Shown: positions 1 through 7,158, counted from the first letter of the stretch. The stretch: DNA of 8,760 nucleotides from JAADHY01 sp964428935 (GCA_964428935.1 CAYSAG010000214.1:1-8760); one strand, 5' to 3'. Made by a program: numbers and translations. The notes: generated by a model not told the origin, from the sequence alone.

Positions 1-510
1 CGTCGTGTACTCATCCAGCGGCACGCGGTGCTCCACCTTCTGCCCGTCGGCACTTTGGACGACGATGACCTTTTCGTTCTGGCTTTCGTCGCGGATTTCG
101 ACGACCTGGCCGTCGATTTGAGAGGCGACCGGCGGCTGGACGGTGGTTCCTTCGGGAATGATCCAGATGATTGCGGCCGTGCCCTCGACGCGCGACTTCA
201 GCGTGACGTTATTGAGGCTGGCCACCTGGCCCCGCTCGGTCAGACTGATCCGCATGGGGCCGCGTCGGACCACCTCCGTCACGAACTCGCTCTCGTCCGC
301 CCCGCTCTGGCCCGTCAGCTTGTCTTTGAGTACGGGCAGCGCGGCTAGGATGCCAACCGCCAGCAGTGCCGCCGTCCCCCAGAACAGCCAGCGATTTCTG
401 CGCACTGGTTTGGGGCCGGGCATGGTCCGCACGAGCTCCTCCGGCAGCTCGCCCGGGCTGTCGGTCGTCGTCGGAGTTTTTCGCGTCGTCTTCTCTTGTA
501 CGCGACTCAT
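1..510 (-). CDS. HlyD/RND-type efflux periplasmic adaptor, N-terminal part
   Basis: The gene starts at an ATG at 510-508 and is open to the window edge, so only the first 170 residues are visible. Residues 1-39 are polar and cytoplasmic. One membrane anchor follows at about 41-61 (WLFWGTAALLAVGILAALPV), then a periplasmic part. Residues 77-120 (VTEVVRRGPMRISLTERGQV, then LKSRVEGTAAIIWIIPEG) match the N-terminal strand and half-lipoyl start of membrane-fusion proteins, which bridge an inner-membrane pump to a TolC channel. Where the family usually continues into 'xGDVLxELD', this protein has an unusual strand-rich segment (121-170). The gene directly follows the TolC gene on the same strand and overlaps its frame, so the two are probably co-transcribed. 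Upstream of 510 the ribosome site is weak (AGAGG 13 bases away). An alternative ATG at 423-421 has GGAGGAG 12 bases upstream. Family assignment is fairly sure; the substrate is unknown. Confidence 0.78.
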   Translation of the reverse strand, partial: MSRVQEKTTRKTPTTTDSPGELPEELVRTMPGPKPVRRNRWLFWGTAALLAVGILAALPVLKDKLTGQSGADESEFVTEVVRRGPMRISLTERGQVASLNNVTLKSRVEGTAAIIWIIPEGTTVQPPVASQIDGQVVEIRDESQNEKVIVVQSADGQKVEHRVPLDEYTT

Positions 511-3109
511 GGCCGTAAGCTTGCCTCTGATAGTAGTCGTCCTCCCAGATGCCGTTGGCATCGATTTGCATGAGCCCCATGTCGCGGTAGATCTGAATGC
601 GGTTCCGCTCGTAGTTGATCCAGTCGGCGATCAAGTTGTTTTGAGCGGCCAAGACCGCATCGAGGGCTTGCAACAGGTTCAGGGCTCCGCTACGGCCTCC
701 TTGCTGAATCGGAGCGGTCGCTTCCTCGACCGCACTGTCGTATTGCAAAGCAGCAATTCGGACTCGCTGGCGACTCAACTCGAAGTTGTGGCGGCTGACC
801 TGAAGCTGGCGCCACCGCTGGCGAATGGCCAGCTTCACGGAGTCTTCGAACTGGATGTAGTCCCTGCGGGCTTTCTGGTAGGCGATCAGAGCGGAACGGT
901 AATCGTTCCGTTCGGCGATCAAGTCCAGGGGGGCGTCCAGCGAGACTCCGGCTCGGAAGCTACTGGTGCTGCCACGAAAATCAAATGGCTTGTTGCGGCC
1001 TGCGGGCGTCCGAACGTCTCCTTCGGCTCGCAAATCCAGCACATCTTCCAGCGCGTCGGCCGCAACTTCAACCCGACGCCGAGCGTCCATGACCCGAGCG
1101 CGGGCGTTCATGAGGTCGAGGCGGTTCTCCAACCCCAGCCGCACCGCCTCCTCCTCTGCCAATGAAAACGGCTCCAGAGTGATTAATTCTACTCGAAGCC
1201 CAATCTGAATGACCTGCAAACTTTGGGAAATTTTCAAAAGATCCTCGCGCAAGTCCGCCAGTTGCGATGCCGCCTCCCGCCGCACCTCGGCCGGCAAGTT
1301 CGGGTTGGCCAGCTGCTGCCGCAGATTCTCCAGTGCCGAACTGACCTCCTCGAAGTCCGACCGCAAGTTCTGGTACAACCGCCGGTCCCCCTGTACATCC
1401 TTTTCGACCCGCCGCCGCTCCTCTTCCGATTCGAACCGACGTCGCCGCTGTCCCCGCTCGTCAATCTCCGGAAGCCCCTCCTGAAACAGCTCCTCCACCC
1501 GCTCGAAATCCTTCTCAATCAGCTTCATGCCCCGGTCGTGCGTCAAATCTCGAAGCTCACACAGCCGGTCGGTCAACCGGCGCAACTGCTGCTGGTCGGG
1601 GTTCTGTTCGTCGAGTTGGGCCCAGTCGTGCACGTAATCCTTGATTTGCTGCTCCAGCTCCGGCAAGGCGGGGTCGATCAGCTCGAACGGCTTCAGCATG
1701 GACAGGTCGATCGTCACGGGCATGTCGGTGGGCAAGCCGAGCTGCAGTTTGAACTGGTCCAGCGCGTCCTGAAATTGCCGCTGCACTGTGCGCAGACGGC
1801 TGCGTGCCGCCGCCAGCTCCGTCTCCAGCTGAGCGACCGTTAGCGTGATTGTTTCGGTCCGCAGTCGCTGCACCAACTCCTTCGCAGCTTTCTGAAAAGC
1901 GGGATCGTCGCTCAATTGCAGCAGACGGCGCTCCTGCTCGGCCGTCATGTCACCGCGCCAGAACAGTTGGTGCATTTGGGCGTCGTAGCGCAGCTTGTTC
2001 GACAGCTCCGGTGGGATTCGAAAACCGGGCGGCAAAGCGTCCAACTGCTCCGAGATTTCCTCCGGCCTCTGCGACGCCAGCACCTTCTGAATTTCCGTCT
2101 GTTCGATCAGCCGCTTGATGTTTCCTTCTTGGTTGATGATGTTCTGCCGTTGCAGCAGCAGTCCCAGAAACCCACCGCTGGGGCCGCCCGCCACGATGTC
2201 GGCGAACAGCTCTTTGCGAAACCGGGCCAGTGAGCGAGTTTCGTACAGCACGTCCCGCTCGGCCTGGGTCAGGTTTTCCATGACGATTTTCCGCCCGGCG
2301 CTTCGCAACAGCGGTTGGACCAGCGAGAAGGAAAGCGTGGTCGCGGTGGCCGGCGAGTTTCCGCCCGAAAACATCCAAATGGTGGTGTTCGCCAGCTCAG
2401 CCGCCAACTGAGCTCCCGTCGGCAGCAGCTGACGCACGCCAAAGCCGCCGCGCAGGGTCGCCGAGTCTTCCACGCCAGGAATCGACTGGAAGGTCCAGTC
2501 CAGGTTGGGGTCCCCGAGGTAGCGCAGGTTGAACCGGAACCGCTCGAACGTCAGGTCGAGTGCCGCCAGGTAGAGCCGCTCGATTCGGTCCTGGTACTCG
2601 CGGTTGTGAATGGCGGCCAGTTGGAGAGCTTGGACCAACGTCAGGTTCTCAATGGTCGGCAATTGAACGCCGGAGTTGGGGTCGTACTTGACGGTCATTT
2701 CGGGCGTCAGCCCGAGCGATTCCAGCCAGTGTGGGTTCTCCACGCTGAAAGCGGTGCCCAGTTTGTGCCAGCTCTTGTAGCCCCGCTTGCCCGCGGCCCA
2801 GTGCATGTACTGGTGAGCGGCTGGGTCGTCCGGAGGCAGCGGTTCCTTGTCCGGGTCGTACGGGTCGTAGAAGCGGCTTCGGGGGTCCGGCGTGACGTCG
2901 ATTCGCGGCAAGCTCCAGCGAGCGTCGTTCAGTTTCTCCGACAGCACGGCGTACGTGTCTTGGTCAGCCTGCTTTCGCCAGAAGGCGCGGGAGCACCCGA
3001 CAGAGACCAGGCAGGCGACCAACAGCGCAACCCACGCCGCTGGTCCGGTGAGCGAGTCGGCCGCTCGAAGAGCGGAGCCGCCGTTCGGTCTGGCGAAATG
3101 CTGCGTCAT
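209..3109 (-). CDS. TolC-family outer-membrane efflux lipoprotein with large coiled-coil insertion
   Basis: This is a probable outer-membrane channel of a tripartite exporter, 966 residues as read from ATG 3109. Residues 22-39 form a lipoprotein-type signal ending VSVGC (lipid-carrying Cys39). The first TolC repeat spans about 155-475 (gly-rich strand GGFGVRQLLPTGAQL, then the TLSFSLVQPLLR strand and long helices). The second spans about 641-850 (EEEAVRLGLENRLDLMNARA, then SLDAPLDL and helices). Between them, at about 482-640, is a very charged, Glu/Arg/Leu-rich coiled-coil segment, which makes the protein about twice the length of E. coli TolC. A TTG at 3214 would extend the N-terminus by 35 residues and overlap the MarR stop (TTGA), but it buries the signal peptide, so ATG 3109 is preferred. 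The frame stays open to a stop at 211-209, but residues 867-966 coincide with the adaptor gene in another frame and look like non-native Arg/Gly-rich sequence. The functional end is therefore near 510. Confidence 0.85.
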   Translation of the reverse strand: MTQHFARPNGGSALRAADSLTGPAAWVALLVACLVSVGCSRAFWRKQADQDTYAVLSEKLNDARWSLPRIDVTPDPRSRFYDPYDPDKEPLPPDDPAAHQYMHWAAGKRGYKSWHKLGTAFSVENPHWLESLGLTPEMTVKYDPNSGVQLPTIENLTLVQALQLAAIHNREYQDRIERLYLAALDLTFERFRFNLRYLGDPNLDWTFQSIPGVEDSATLRGGFGVRQLLPTGAQLAAELANTTIWMFSGGNSPATATTLSFSLVQPLLRSAGRKIVMENLTQAERDVLYETRSLARFRKELFADIVAGGPSGGFLGLLLQRQNIINQEGNIKRLIEQTEIQKVLASQRPEEISEQLDALPPGFRIPPELSNKLRYDAQMHQLFWRGDMTAEQERRLLQLSDDPAFQKAAKELVQRLRTETITLTVAQLETELAAARSRLRTVQRQFQDALDQFKLQLGLPTDMPVTIDLSMLKPFELIDPALPELEQQIKDYVHDWAQLDEQNPDQQQLRRLTDRLCELRDLTHDRGMKLIEKDFERVEELFQEGLPEIDERGQRRRRFESEEERRRVEKDVQGDRRLYQNLRSDFEEVSSALENLRQQLANPNLPAEVRREAASQLADLREDLLKISQSLQVIQIGLRVELITLEPFSLAEEEAVRLGLENRLDLMNARARVMDARRRVEVAADALEDVLDLRAEGDVRTPAGRNKPFDFRGSTSSFRAGVSLDAPLDLIAERNDYRSALIAYQKARRDYIQFEDSVKLAIRQRWRQLQVSRHNFELSRQRVRIAALQYDSAVEEATAPIQQGGRSGALNLLQALDAVLAAQNNLIADWINYERNRIQIYRDMGLMQIDANGIWEDDYYQRQAYGHESRTREDDAKNSDDDRQPGRAAGGARADHARPQTSAQKSLAVLGDGGTAGGWHPSRAARTQRQADGPERGGRERVRDGGGPTRPHADQSDRAGPGGQPQ

Positions 3110-3210
3110 GGGGGTCACTTCACGCTGGAACCTTGAGGCTGGAACCACGGAAACCGTCTGTTGCCACGGCGAGCGTCGCCTGGGTTTTCGTCGGCGATTA
3201 CAGACCACGC

Positions 3211-3984
3211 TCAACCTGATGGCTCAGCGTCCACCGACGCCGGACCTCCGGACTGCGGCGACCCGCGGCCGCCGCGGCCTTCTGTACACGCGTCCTGAAA
3301 CGAGCCGCTCGGCAGACCGTCGACACGCTCTTCGTGCGGACGGTGAATGATGAGTTTTCGTCCGAGGCCGTCGCCCGGCAGTGTCTCCGGCGTGGACGGC
3401 TGGGCGGGCGCGGGAGGACCGGCGCTGACGGACGACACCTGCCCCGGTCGGCCCGTTGTCGGCGGCCGCTGGCTCACCAACTGAGGTCGGCCGCGTCGGT
3501 CGGCCTCCACGGAACCGGTCAACAGTTGCAGCAGTCCGGCCGTCTGACGCAGCTCGTCCTCCGACAGAGCGCCGAAGACTCGGCGGAGCCGCCACTCCTG
3601 CTCGGCCTGCACCAAGCCGAGGGTTTGGCGAGCTTTCTCGGTGGGTAACAGCAGCCGCTTGCGTCGGTCGTGCTTGTCGCGGTGACGGTAGAGCCACCCG
3701 TCCTGCCGCATTCGCTCGACTAGTGTACAAATGTTCGACTCTGAAAGTCGCAGCCGCTCGGCCAACTCCGTCTGCGTGCACCCGTTCGGCCAGCACGTCT
3801 CCAGCTCGCTAATGACCAGAAAACGCACATCGTTCAGACCGAACTCGCTCAAGTGCTCGTTCATGGCCGACCGGACGACCTGCGCCGCTCGTAGCAGCGA
3901 CACGGCCAGCTCCGTCGCCGACGCTCGACCGCTGCCGCCGCCGACGCCGCCTTCCCCTTCGTTGCGAAAGTTCCTCTCACGCAT
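3211..3984 (-). CDS. MarR-family transcriptional regulator
   Basis: A winged-helix DNA-binding repressor or activator of 257 residues from ATG 3984. A GTG at 4032 would add 16 residues, but ATG 3984 has GAGG-type sequence upstream and precedes a typical N-terminus. Residues 24-66 form the dimerisation helices (ELAVSLLRAAQVVRSAMNEH). The helix-turn-helix is at 70-96 (TQTELAERLRLSESNICTLV). The wing at 102-114 has the classic RDKHDRRKRLLLP pattern, followed by helices to about 158. MarR proteins are usually 140-180 residues; here about 95 further residues (163-257) are Pro/Gly/Ser/Arg-rich and probably disordered. The gene lies directly upstream of the TolC gene on the same strand, the usual place for a local regulator of an efflux operon. 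Control of that operon, and of itself, is inferred from position only. The ligand is unknown. Confidence 0.87.
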   Translation of the reverse strand: MRERNFRNEGEGGVGGGSGRASATELAVSLLRAAQVVRSAMNEHLSEFGLNDVRFLVISELETCWPNGCTQTELAERLRLSESNICTLVERMRQDGWLYRHRDKHDRRKRLLLPTEKARQTLGLVQAEQEWRLRRVFGALSEDELRQTAGLLQLLTGSVEADRRGRPQLVSQRPPTTGRPGQVSSVSAGPPAPAQPSTPETLPGDGLGRKLIIHRPHEERVDGLPSGSFQDACTEGRGGRGSPQSGGPASVDAEPSG

Positions 3985-4227
3985 GGAACCTGGCCTCGTT
4001 CTTCTGACACGTTCTTCTCGAGCCGCAAGCACTGCGGCGGACCGCTGGACACAACCACTTCATTCCTTCGGCAGCGAACAGTTGCGAACTGAAGGAAAAA
4101 CCGGCAAACTCGACCGGACCGAACCGCGCCGCCAACGACACCCACGCCTTCGGCGCGGTCCGGCCCAGACCGGCCGTTCTGATCGGAGGCTGCTCGGCGG
4201 CCGGCCGGTGCGGAGCTCGAAGCTTCA

Positions 4228-4261
4228 CGAGTCCACGAACGAGGCGAGTCCACGAACGAGG
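4228..4261 (+). repeat. Perfect 17-bp tandem direct repeat (two copies)
   Basis: The unit cgagtccacgaacgagg occurs at 4228-4244 and again, without a gap, at 4245-4261. A third copy of its last eight bases (gaacgagg) at 4267-4274 overlaps the sulfatase ribosome-binding site. The array ends 23 bases before the start codon, so it lies in the 5' leader or core promoter of the sulfatase. It may be a replication-slippage duplication or a duplicated operator. Confidence 0.9.
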
Positions 4262-4270
4262 AATGGGAAC

Positions 4271-4276
4271 GAGGAG
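4271..4276 (+). promoter_or_regulatory. Ribosome-binding site of sulfatase
   Basis: GAGGAG lies eight bases before the ATG at 4285. It fixes that start over an out-of-frame ATG at 4263. Confidence 0.7.
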
Positions 4277-4284
4277 AAGCGGGA

Positions 4285-5730
4285 ATGACGAATCTGCGCA
4301 GAGTGCAACGGTCAGGAAAGGGACGTTGGTGCTGGACCGCGACGGTGGTGGTCCTTCTTCTGTTTTCTCGGGTGGACTGGCGAGTCGAAGCAGCCGAGCA
4401 ACGCCCGCCCAACGTGGTGGTCATTTTCGCGGACGATTTGGGCTGGGGCGACTTGAGCTGTTACGGCCACCCGACCATTCGCACCCCGAACCTGGACCGA
4501 ATGGCCGCCGAAGGCATGCGGTTCACGCAGTTCTACTCCGCCGCTTGCGTTTGCACGCCCAGCCGTGCCGCGCTGCTCACCGGTCGACTGCCGATCCGTT
4601 CGGGCATGTGCAGCGACCGACACCGCGTGCTGTTTCCCGACTCCGGCGGAGGCATTCCGCAGCAAGAGATTACTCTGGCCGAAGCTCTCAAGGCCTGCGG
4701 GTACAAGACAGCCTGCATTGGCAAATGGCACCTGGGACACTTGCCGCAGTTTCTGCCGACCAACAACGGGTTCGACTACTACTTCGGCATCCCGTACTCG
4801 AACGACATGGACCGCGTCGCGGACGCGCCGAAGGGCCGAAAAGCGTTCCTCGACCCGAAAATCGAGTACTTCAACGTGCCGCTCATGCGAAACGAGCAAA
4901 TCATTGAACGTCCGGCCGACCAAACCACGATCACTCGCCGCTACACCGAAGAGGCCATTCGGTTCATGCGGCAGCACCGCGACGAGCCGTTCTTCGTCTA
5001 CCTGGCTCACAACATGCCCCACGTGCCGTTGTTCCGGTCGCCGGCGTTCGTCAACCACAGTCTGCGCGGCCTGTACGGAGACGTGGTCGAGGAAGTGGAC
5101 TGGAGCGTCGGGCAGGTGCTGAACGCGGTCCGGGAGCTGGGGCTGGAAAAGAACACCATTGTCTGGTTCACCAGCGACAACGGTCCGTGGCTCATTCAGC
5201 TCGAACAGGGCGGTTCCGCCGGCCTGCTCCGCGGCGGAAAAGGCAGCACGTGGGAAGGCGGAATGCGCGAGCCGGGCATTGTGTGGTGGCCCGGTCGCAT
5301 TCCGGCAGGAGTGGTCACGGCCGAGCTGGGCTCGACCATGGACATCTTCGTCACGTCGATCCTGCTGGCTGGCGGGAAAGTACCAGACGACCGTCCCATC
5401 GACGGCGTCGACCTGCGGCCGGTCCTGTTCGGACAGGGACCGAGTCCGCGCAAGACGTTCTTCTACTACCGTGGCACGCGGCTGTTCGCCGTGCGACAAG
5501 GACCGTGGAAGGCACACTTCTTGACTCAGGCCGGCTACGGCCAACGCAAGCCCGTCGTGCACGACCCGCCGTTGCTGTTCCACTTGGAGCACGACCCGTC
5601 GGAGAAGTACAACGTAGCGGCCCAGCACCCGGACGTGGTCGAGCGGCTGAAACGGGTGGCCGAGCAACACAAGGCGGGCGTTCACGCTCCGCCTTCGCAG
5701 CTCGACATCCGGCTCTCGCCCACAAAGTGA
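4285..5730 (+). CDS. Secreted arylsulfatase (sulfatase family S1, arylsulfatase A-like)
   Basis: Hydrolyses sulfate esters, probably on sulfated polysaccharides or glycans, outside the cytoplasm. It has 481 residues. A basic N-terminus (RR..KGR) and hydrophobic stretch at about 18-29 form a signal peptide with likely cleavage near 36 (VEA-A). Metal-binding D50-D51 sit in IFADDLGWGD. The sulfatase signature C90-T-P-S-R94, followed by AALLTGR, marks Cys90 for oxidation to formylglycine. K147 and H149 lie in GKWHLG, H242 in AHNMPHVPL, the second metal pair D298-N299 in TSDNGPW, and K319 in the conserved GGKGSTWEGGMREPG loop. All expected catalytic positions are present and the length is normal. 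The segment after the signature (RLPIRSGM, GIPYSNDMD) resembles animal arylsulfatase A. No maturation enzyme is in the window. The gene stands alone on its strand and converges on the oxidoreductase gene. The substrate cannot be read from sequence. Confidence 0.95.
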   Translation: MTNLRRVQRSGKGRWCWTATVVVLLLFSRVDWRVEAAEQRPPNVVVIFADDLGWGDLSCYGHPTIRTPNLDRMAAEGMRFTQFYSAACVCTPSRAALLTGRLPIRSGMCSDRHRVLFPDSGGGIPQQEITLAEALKACGYKTACIGKWHLGHLPQFLPTNNGFDYYFGIPYSNDMDRVADAPKGRKAFLDPKIEYFNVPLMRNEQIIERPADQTTITRRYTEEAIRFMRQHRDEPFFVYLAHNMPHVPLFRSPAFVNHSLRGLYGDVVEEVDWSVGQVLNAVRELGLEKNTIVWFTSDNGPWLIQLEQGGSAGLLRGGKGSTWEGGMREPGIVWWPGRIPAGVVTAELGSTMDIFVTSILLAGGKVPDDRPIDGVDLRPVLFGQGPSPRKTFFYYRGTRLFAVRQGPWKAHFLTQAGYGQRKPVVHDPPLLFHLEHDPSEKYNVAAQHPDVVERLKRVAEQHKAGVHAPPSQLDIRLSPTK

Positions 5731-5850
5731 GCGGCTGCGTGCCGAGGAGCGCACCGCACGAGGCCGTGCCGCTCAGCACGCACCGTGGCCGCGGACGGTG
5801 CTCCTGCTACGCCTCCGGCCACGGCCGACGCACGGCGTGCGCGGTGGCCG
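5728..5850. terminator. Hairpin-rich convergent intergenic region, possible two-way terminator
   Basis: The 143 bases between the convergent sulfatase and oxidoreductase stops hold several inverted repeats. These are tgagcggc 5728-5735 with gccgctca 5768-5775; tgcgtgc 5736-5742 with gcacgca 5776-5782; ccgtggccg 5783-5791 with cggccacgg 5816-5824; and cggccac 5816-5822 also with gtggccg 5844-5850, enclosing a small hairpin cgcac-ggc-gtgcg at 5829-5841. Some pairings exclude each other. There is no T-run on either strand, so this is not a classic intrinsic terminator. A role in ending both transcripts or protecting 3' ends is inference. Confidence 0.4.
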
Positions 5851-5873
5851 GGGCGCGGAAAGACCAGAAGCCG

Positions 5874-7151
5874 TCACACTTTCGGCTCCCACCCCGGTTC
5901 GTACTGGCGGGTCCACAGCTTCATGGCCTCGTCGTCGTTCAGAATGTGGCCGCTGGTGGGGTCGCAGTTGAGCGTCCTTCCGGTGCGGTGAGCAATGTTG
6001 CCCAAGTGGCAGAGCAACGTGCTCTTGTGTCCCTCTTCGATTTCCTGGTTGAGCGGCGTTCCTTCGCGAATGGCGTCGAGCAGGTTTCGGACGTGCGCCA
6101 TTTCGCCGACGTCCGAACACTTCTTCTGCTCGACTAGCTTGTCTTTTGCGTCGTAGATGCGGTACGTGCCGTTGCCGTCCAGCTCCAGGGCTCCCTTTTC
6201 ACCGTAGAACGCGACGAACTTCGCGCCGCCGGAGTGCTTGTTGCAGCTGAGGCCTTGCCAGGTCAGAGCCCGTTCTCCGGGGAACTCGAAGGCCACCGTG
6301 TGCGTGTCGGGCGTTTCTTGGTCGTCGTCGTAGCGGTAGCGGCCACCGCTGGACGTCACGCGGACCGGGTAGTCGACCCCCAGTCCCCAGCGGCACAAGT
6401 CAATGGTGTGGACGCCGTTGTTGCCCAGCTCGCCCGTTCCCCAATGCCAGAACCAATGCCAGTTGTAGTGAATGCGGTTGTCGTAGTAGGGCACTCGAGG
6501 GGCAGGCCCCTGCCACAGGTCGTAGTCGAGGTTGGTGGGCACGGGAGCGGGCTTGCCGCGACCAATCGACGGCCGGAGGTTGTGGTACCAGCAGCGAGCG
6601 AAGTAGACGCGGCCAATCACTCCCTCGCGGAGCCGCTGAATGGCCTCTTGCGTTCCCGAGCTGCTTCGCCTTTGCGTGCCCATTTGGACGCGCCGGTCGT
6701 ACTTGCGAGCGGCCTGAACCATGAGCTCGCCCTCGCGCGGGTTGTGACTGCACGGCTTCTCGACGTAAACGTGTTTGCCTGCCTGGCAAGCCAGAATGGT
6801 GGCCGGAGCGTGCCAGTGGTCTGGCGTGGCCACGACCAGCACGTCGACCTCCTTGTCGTCCAGAATTTGCCGGAAGTCCTGAAGGGGTTTCGGACGCTGC
6901 TCGGTCGTCTTGGCGACGATCGAAGCCGCCGAGTTCGCTCGGTTCCTGTCGACGTCGCACACGTAACGCAGCTCGACGTTCTCCTGCCGAGCGAAGTCTC
7001 TGGCCAGAGCCAGCCCGCGGCTCAGACCCATGACTCCCACCACAATTCGATTGTTCGCCCTCACCGCCGCCGTCGCAGAACGACCGACTTGCGCACCGAC
7101 TGCGGCAGCCACAGCACCGCCCACAAACACCCGTCGACTGACTTCGTTCAT
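5874..7151 (-). CDS. Tat-exported Gfo/Idh/MocA-family NAD(P)-dependent oxidoreductase
   Basis: An oxidoreductase of 425 residues that probably acts on a sugar, inositol or related polyol. The start is ATG 7151 with AAGGAG seven bases upstream; the open frame continues upstream to 7781 but without family sequence. The N-terminus carries a twin-arginine signal (SRRVFVGG, R6-R7, then an Ala/Val/Gly-rich stretch to about 29), so the folded protein with its cofactor is likely exported. The Rossmann fold begins at 36 (IVVGVMGLSRG), with VDVLVVATPDHWHA at 102-115 and the family EKP motif at 131-133 (K132 catalytic). GNNGVHTIDLCRW at 243-255 supplies H248 and D251 of the C-terminal catalytic region. 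A Trp/His-rich stretch (NWHWFWHWGTG, 230-240) is typical of the planctomycete subgroup. Its 3' end faces the sulfatase; a shared carbohydrate-degradation role is plausible but inferred. Confidence 0.93.
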   Translation of the reverse strand: MNEVSRRVFVGGAVAAAVGAQVGRSATAAVRANNRIVVGVMGLSRGLALARDFARQENVELRYVCDVDRNRANSAASIVAKTTEQRPKPLQDFRQILDDKEVDVLVVATPDHWHAPATILACQAGKHVYVEKPCSHNPREGELMVQAARKYDRRVQMGTQRRSSSGTQEAIQRLREGVIGRVYFARCWYHNLRPSIGRGKPAPVPTNLDYDLWQGPAPRVPYYDNRIHYNWHWFWHWGTGELGNNGVHTIDLCRWGLGVDYPVRVTSSGGRYRYDDDQETPDTHTVAFEFPGERALTWQGLSCNKHSGGAKFVAFYGEKGALELDGNGTYRIYDAKDKLVEQKKCSDVGEMAHVRNLLDAIREGTPLNQEIEEGHKSTLLCHLGNIAHRTGRTLNCDPTSGHILNDDEAMKLWTRQYEPGWEPKV

Positions 7152-7158
7152 TGGCTTG

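Larger units (their letters stand above)
3985..4284. promoter_or_regulatory. Divergent intergenic region between MarR operon and sulfatase
   Basis: This 300-base gap should hold promoters for both the leftward efflux operon and the rightward sulfatase. No strong sigma-70 boxes are visible; the best rightward match is a weak TTGCGA at 4082 with CAAACT 17 bases later. Two sequence features stand out. One is a hexamer gcgaac at 4074-4079 and 4084-4089, in direct orientation and exactly 10 bases apart, flanked by an interrupted dyad (ttccttc 4063-4069 / gaaggaa 4091-4097). The other is a 17-bp tandem repeat at 4228-4261. Either could bind a regulator such as the neighbouring MarR protein, but nothing shows this directly. 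Confidence 0.45.

Noticed and set aside
143..1165. 340-residue plus-strand open frame across the TolC and adaptor genes
   Set aside because: Antisense to clear TolC and HlyD-type coding sequence; no recognisable protein features.
2315..3136. 273-residue plus-strand open frame opposite the TolC N-terminus
   Set aside because: Shadow of the TolC frame, which carries the signal peptide and family sequence.
3110..3214. TTG start at 3214 for TolC, overlapping the MarR stop
   Set aside because: The added 35 residues are Arg-rich and would put the lipoprotein signal internally; no ribosome site is seen. ATG 3109 is preferred, though translational coupling cannot be excluded.
4312..5754. 480-residue open frame antisense to the sulfatase
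   Set aside because: It mirrors a gene with complete catalytic motifs; the antisense product is Arg/Val/His-rich without domains. Such shadows are usual in high-GC DNA.
5728..5782. H-type pseudoknot from the A-B-A'-B' repeats
   Set aside because: The loops crossing the two stems would be zero bases long over 7-8 bp stems, which is sterically implausible; alternative hairpins are more likely.
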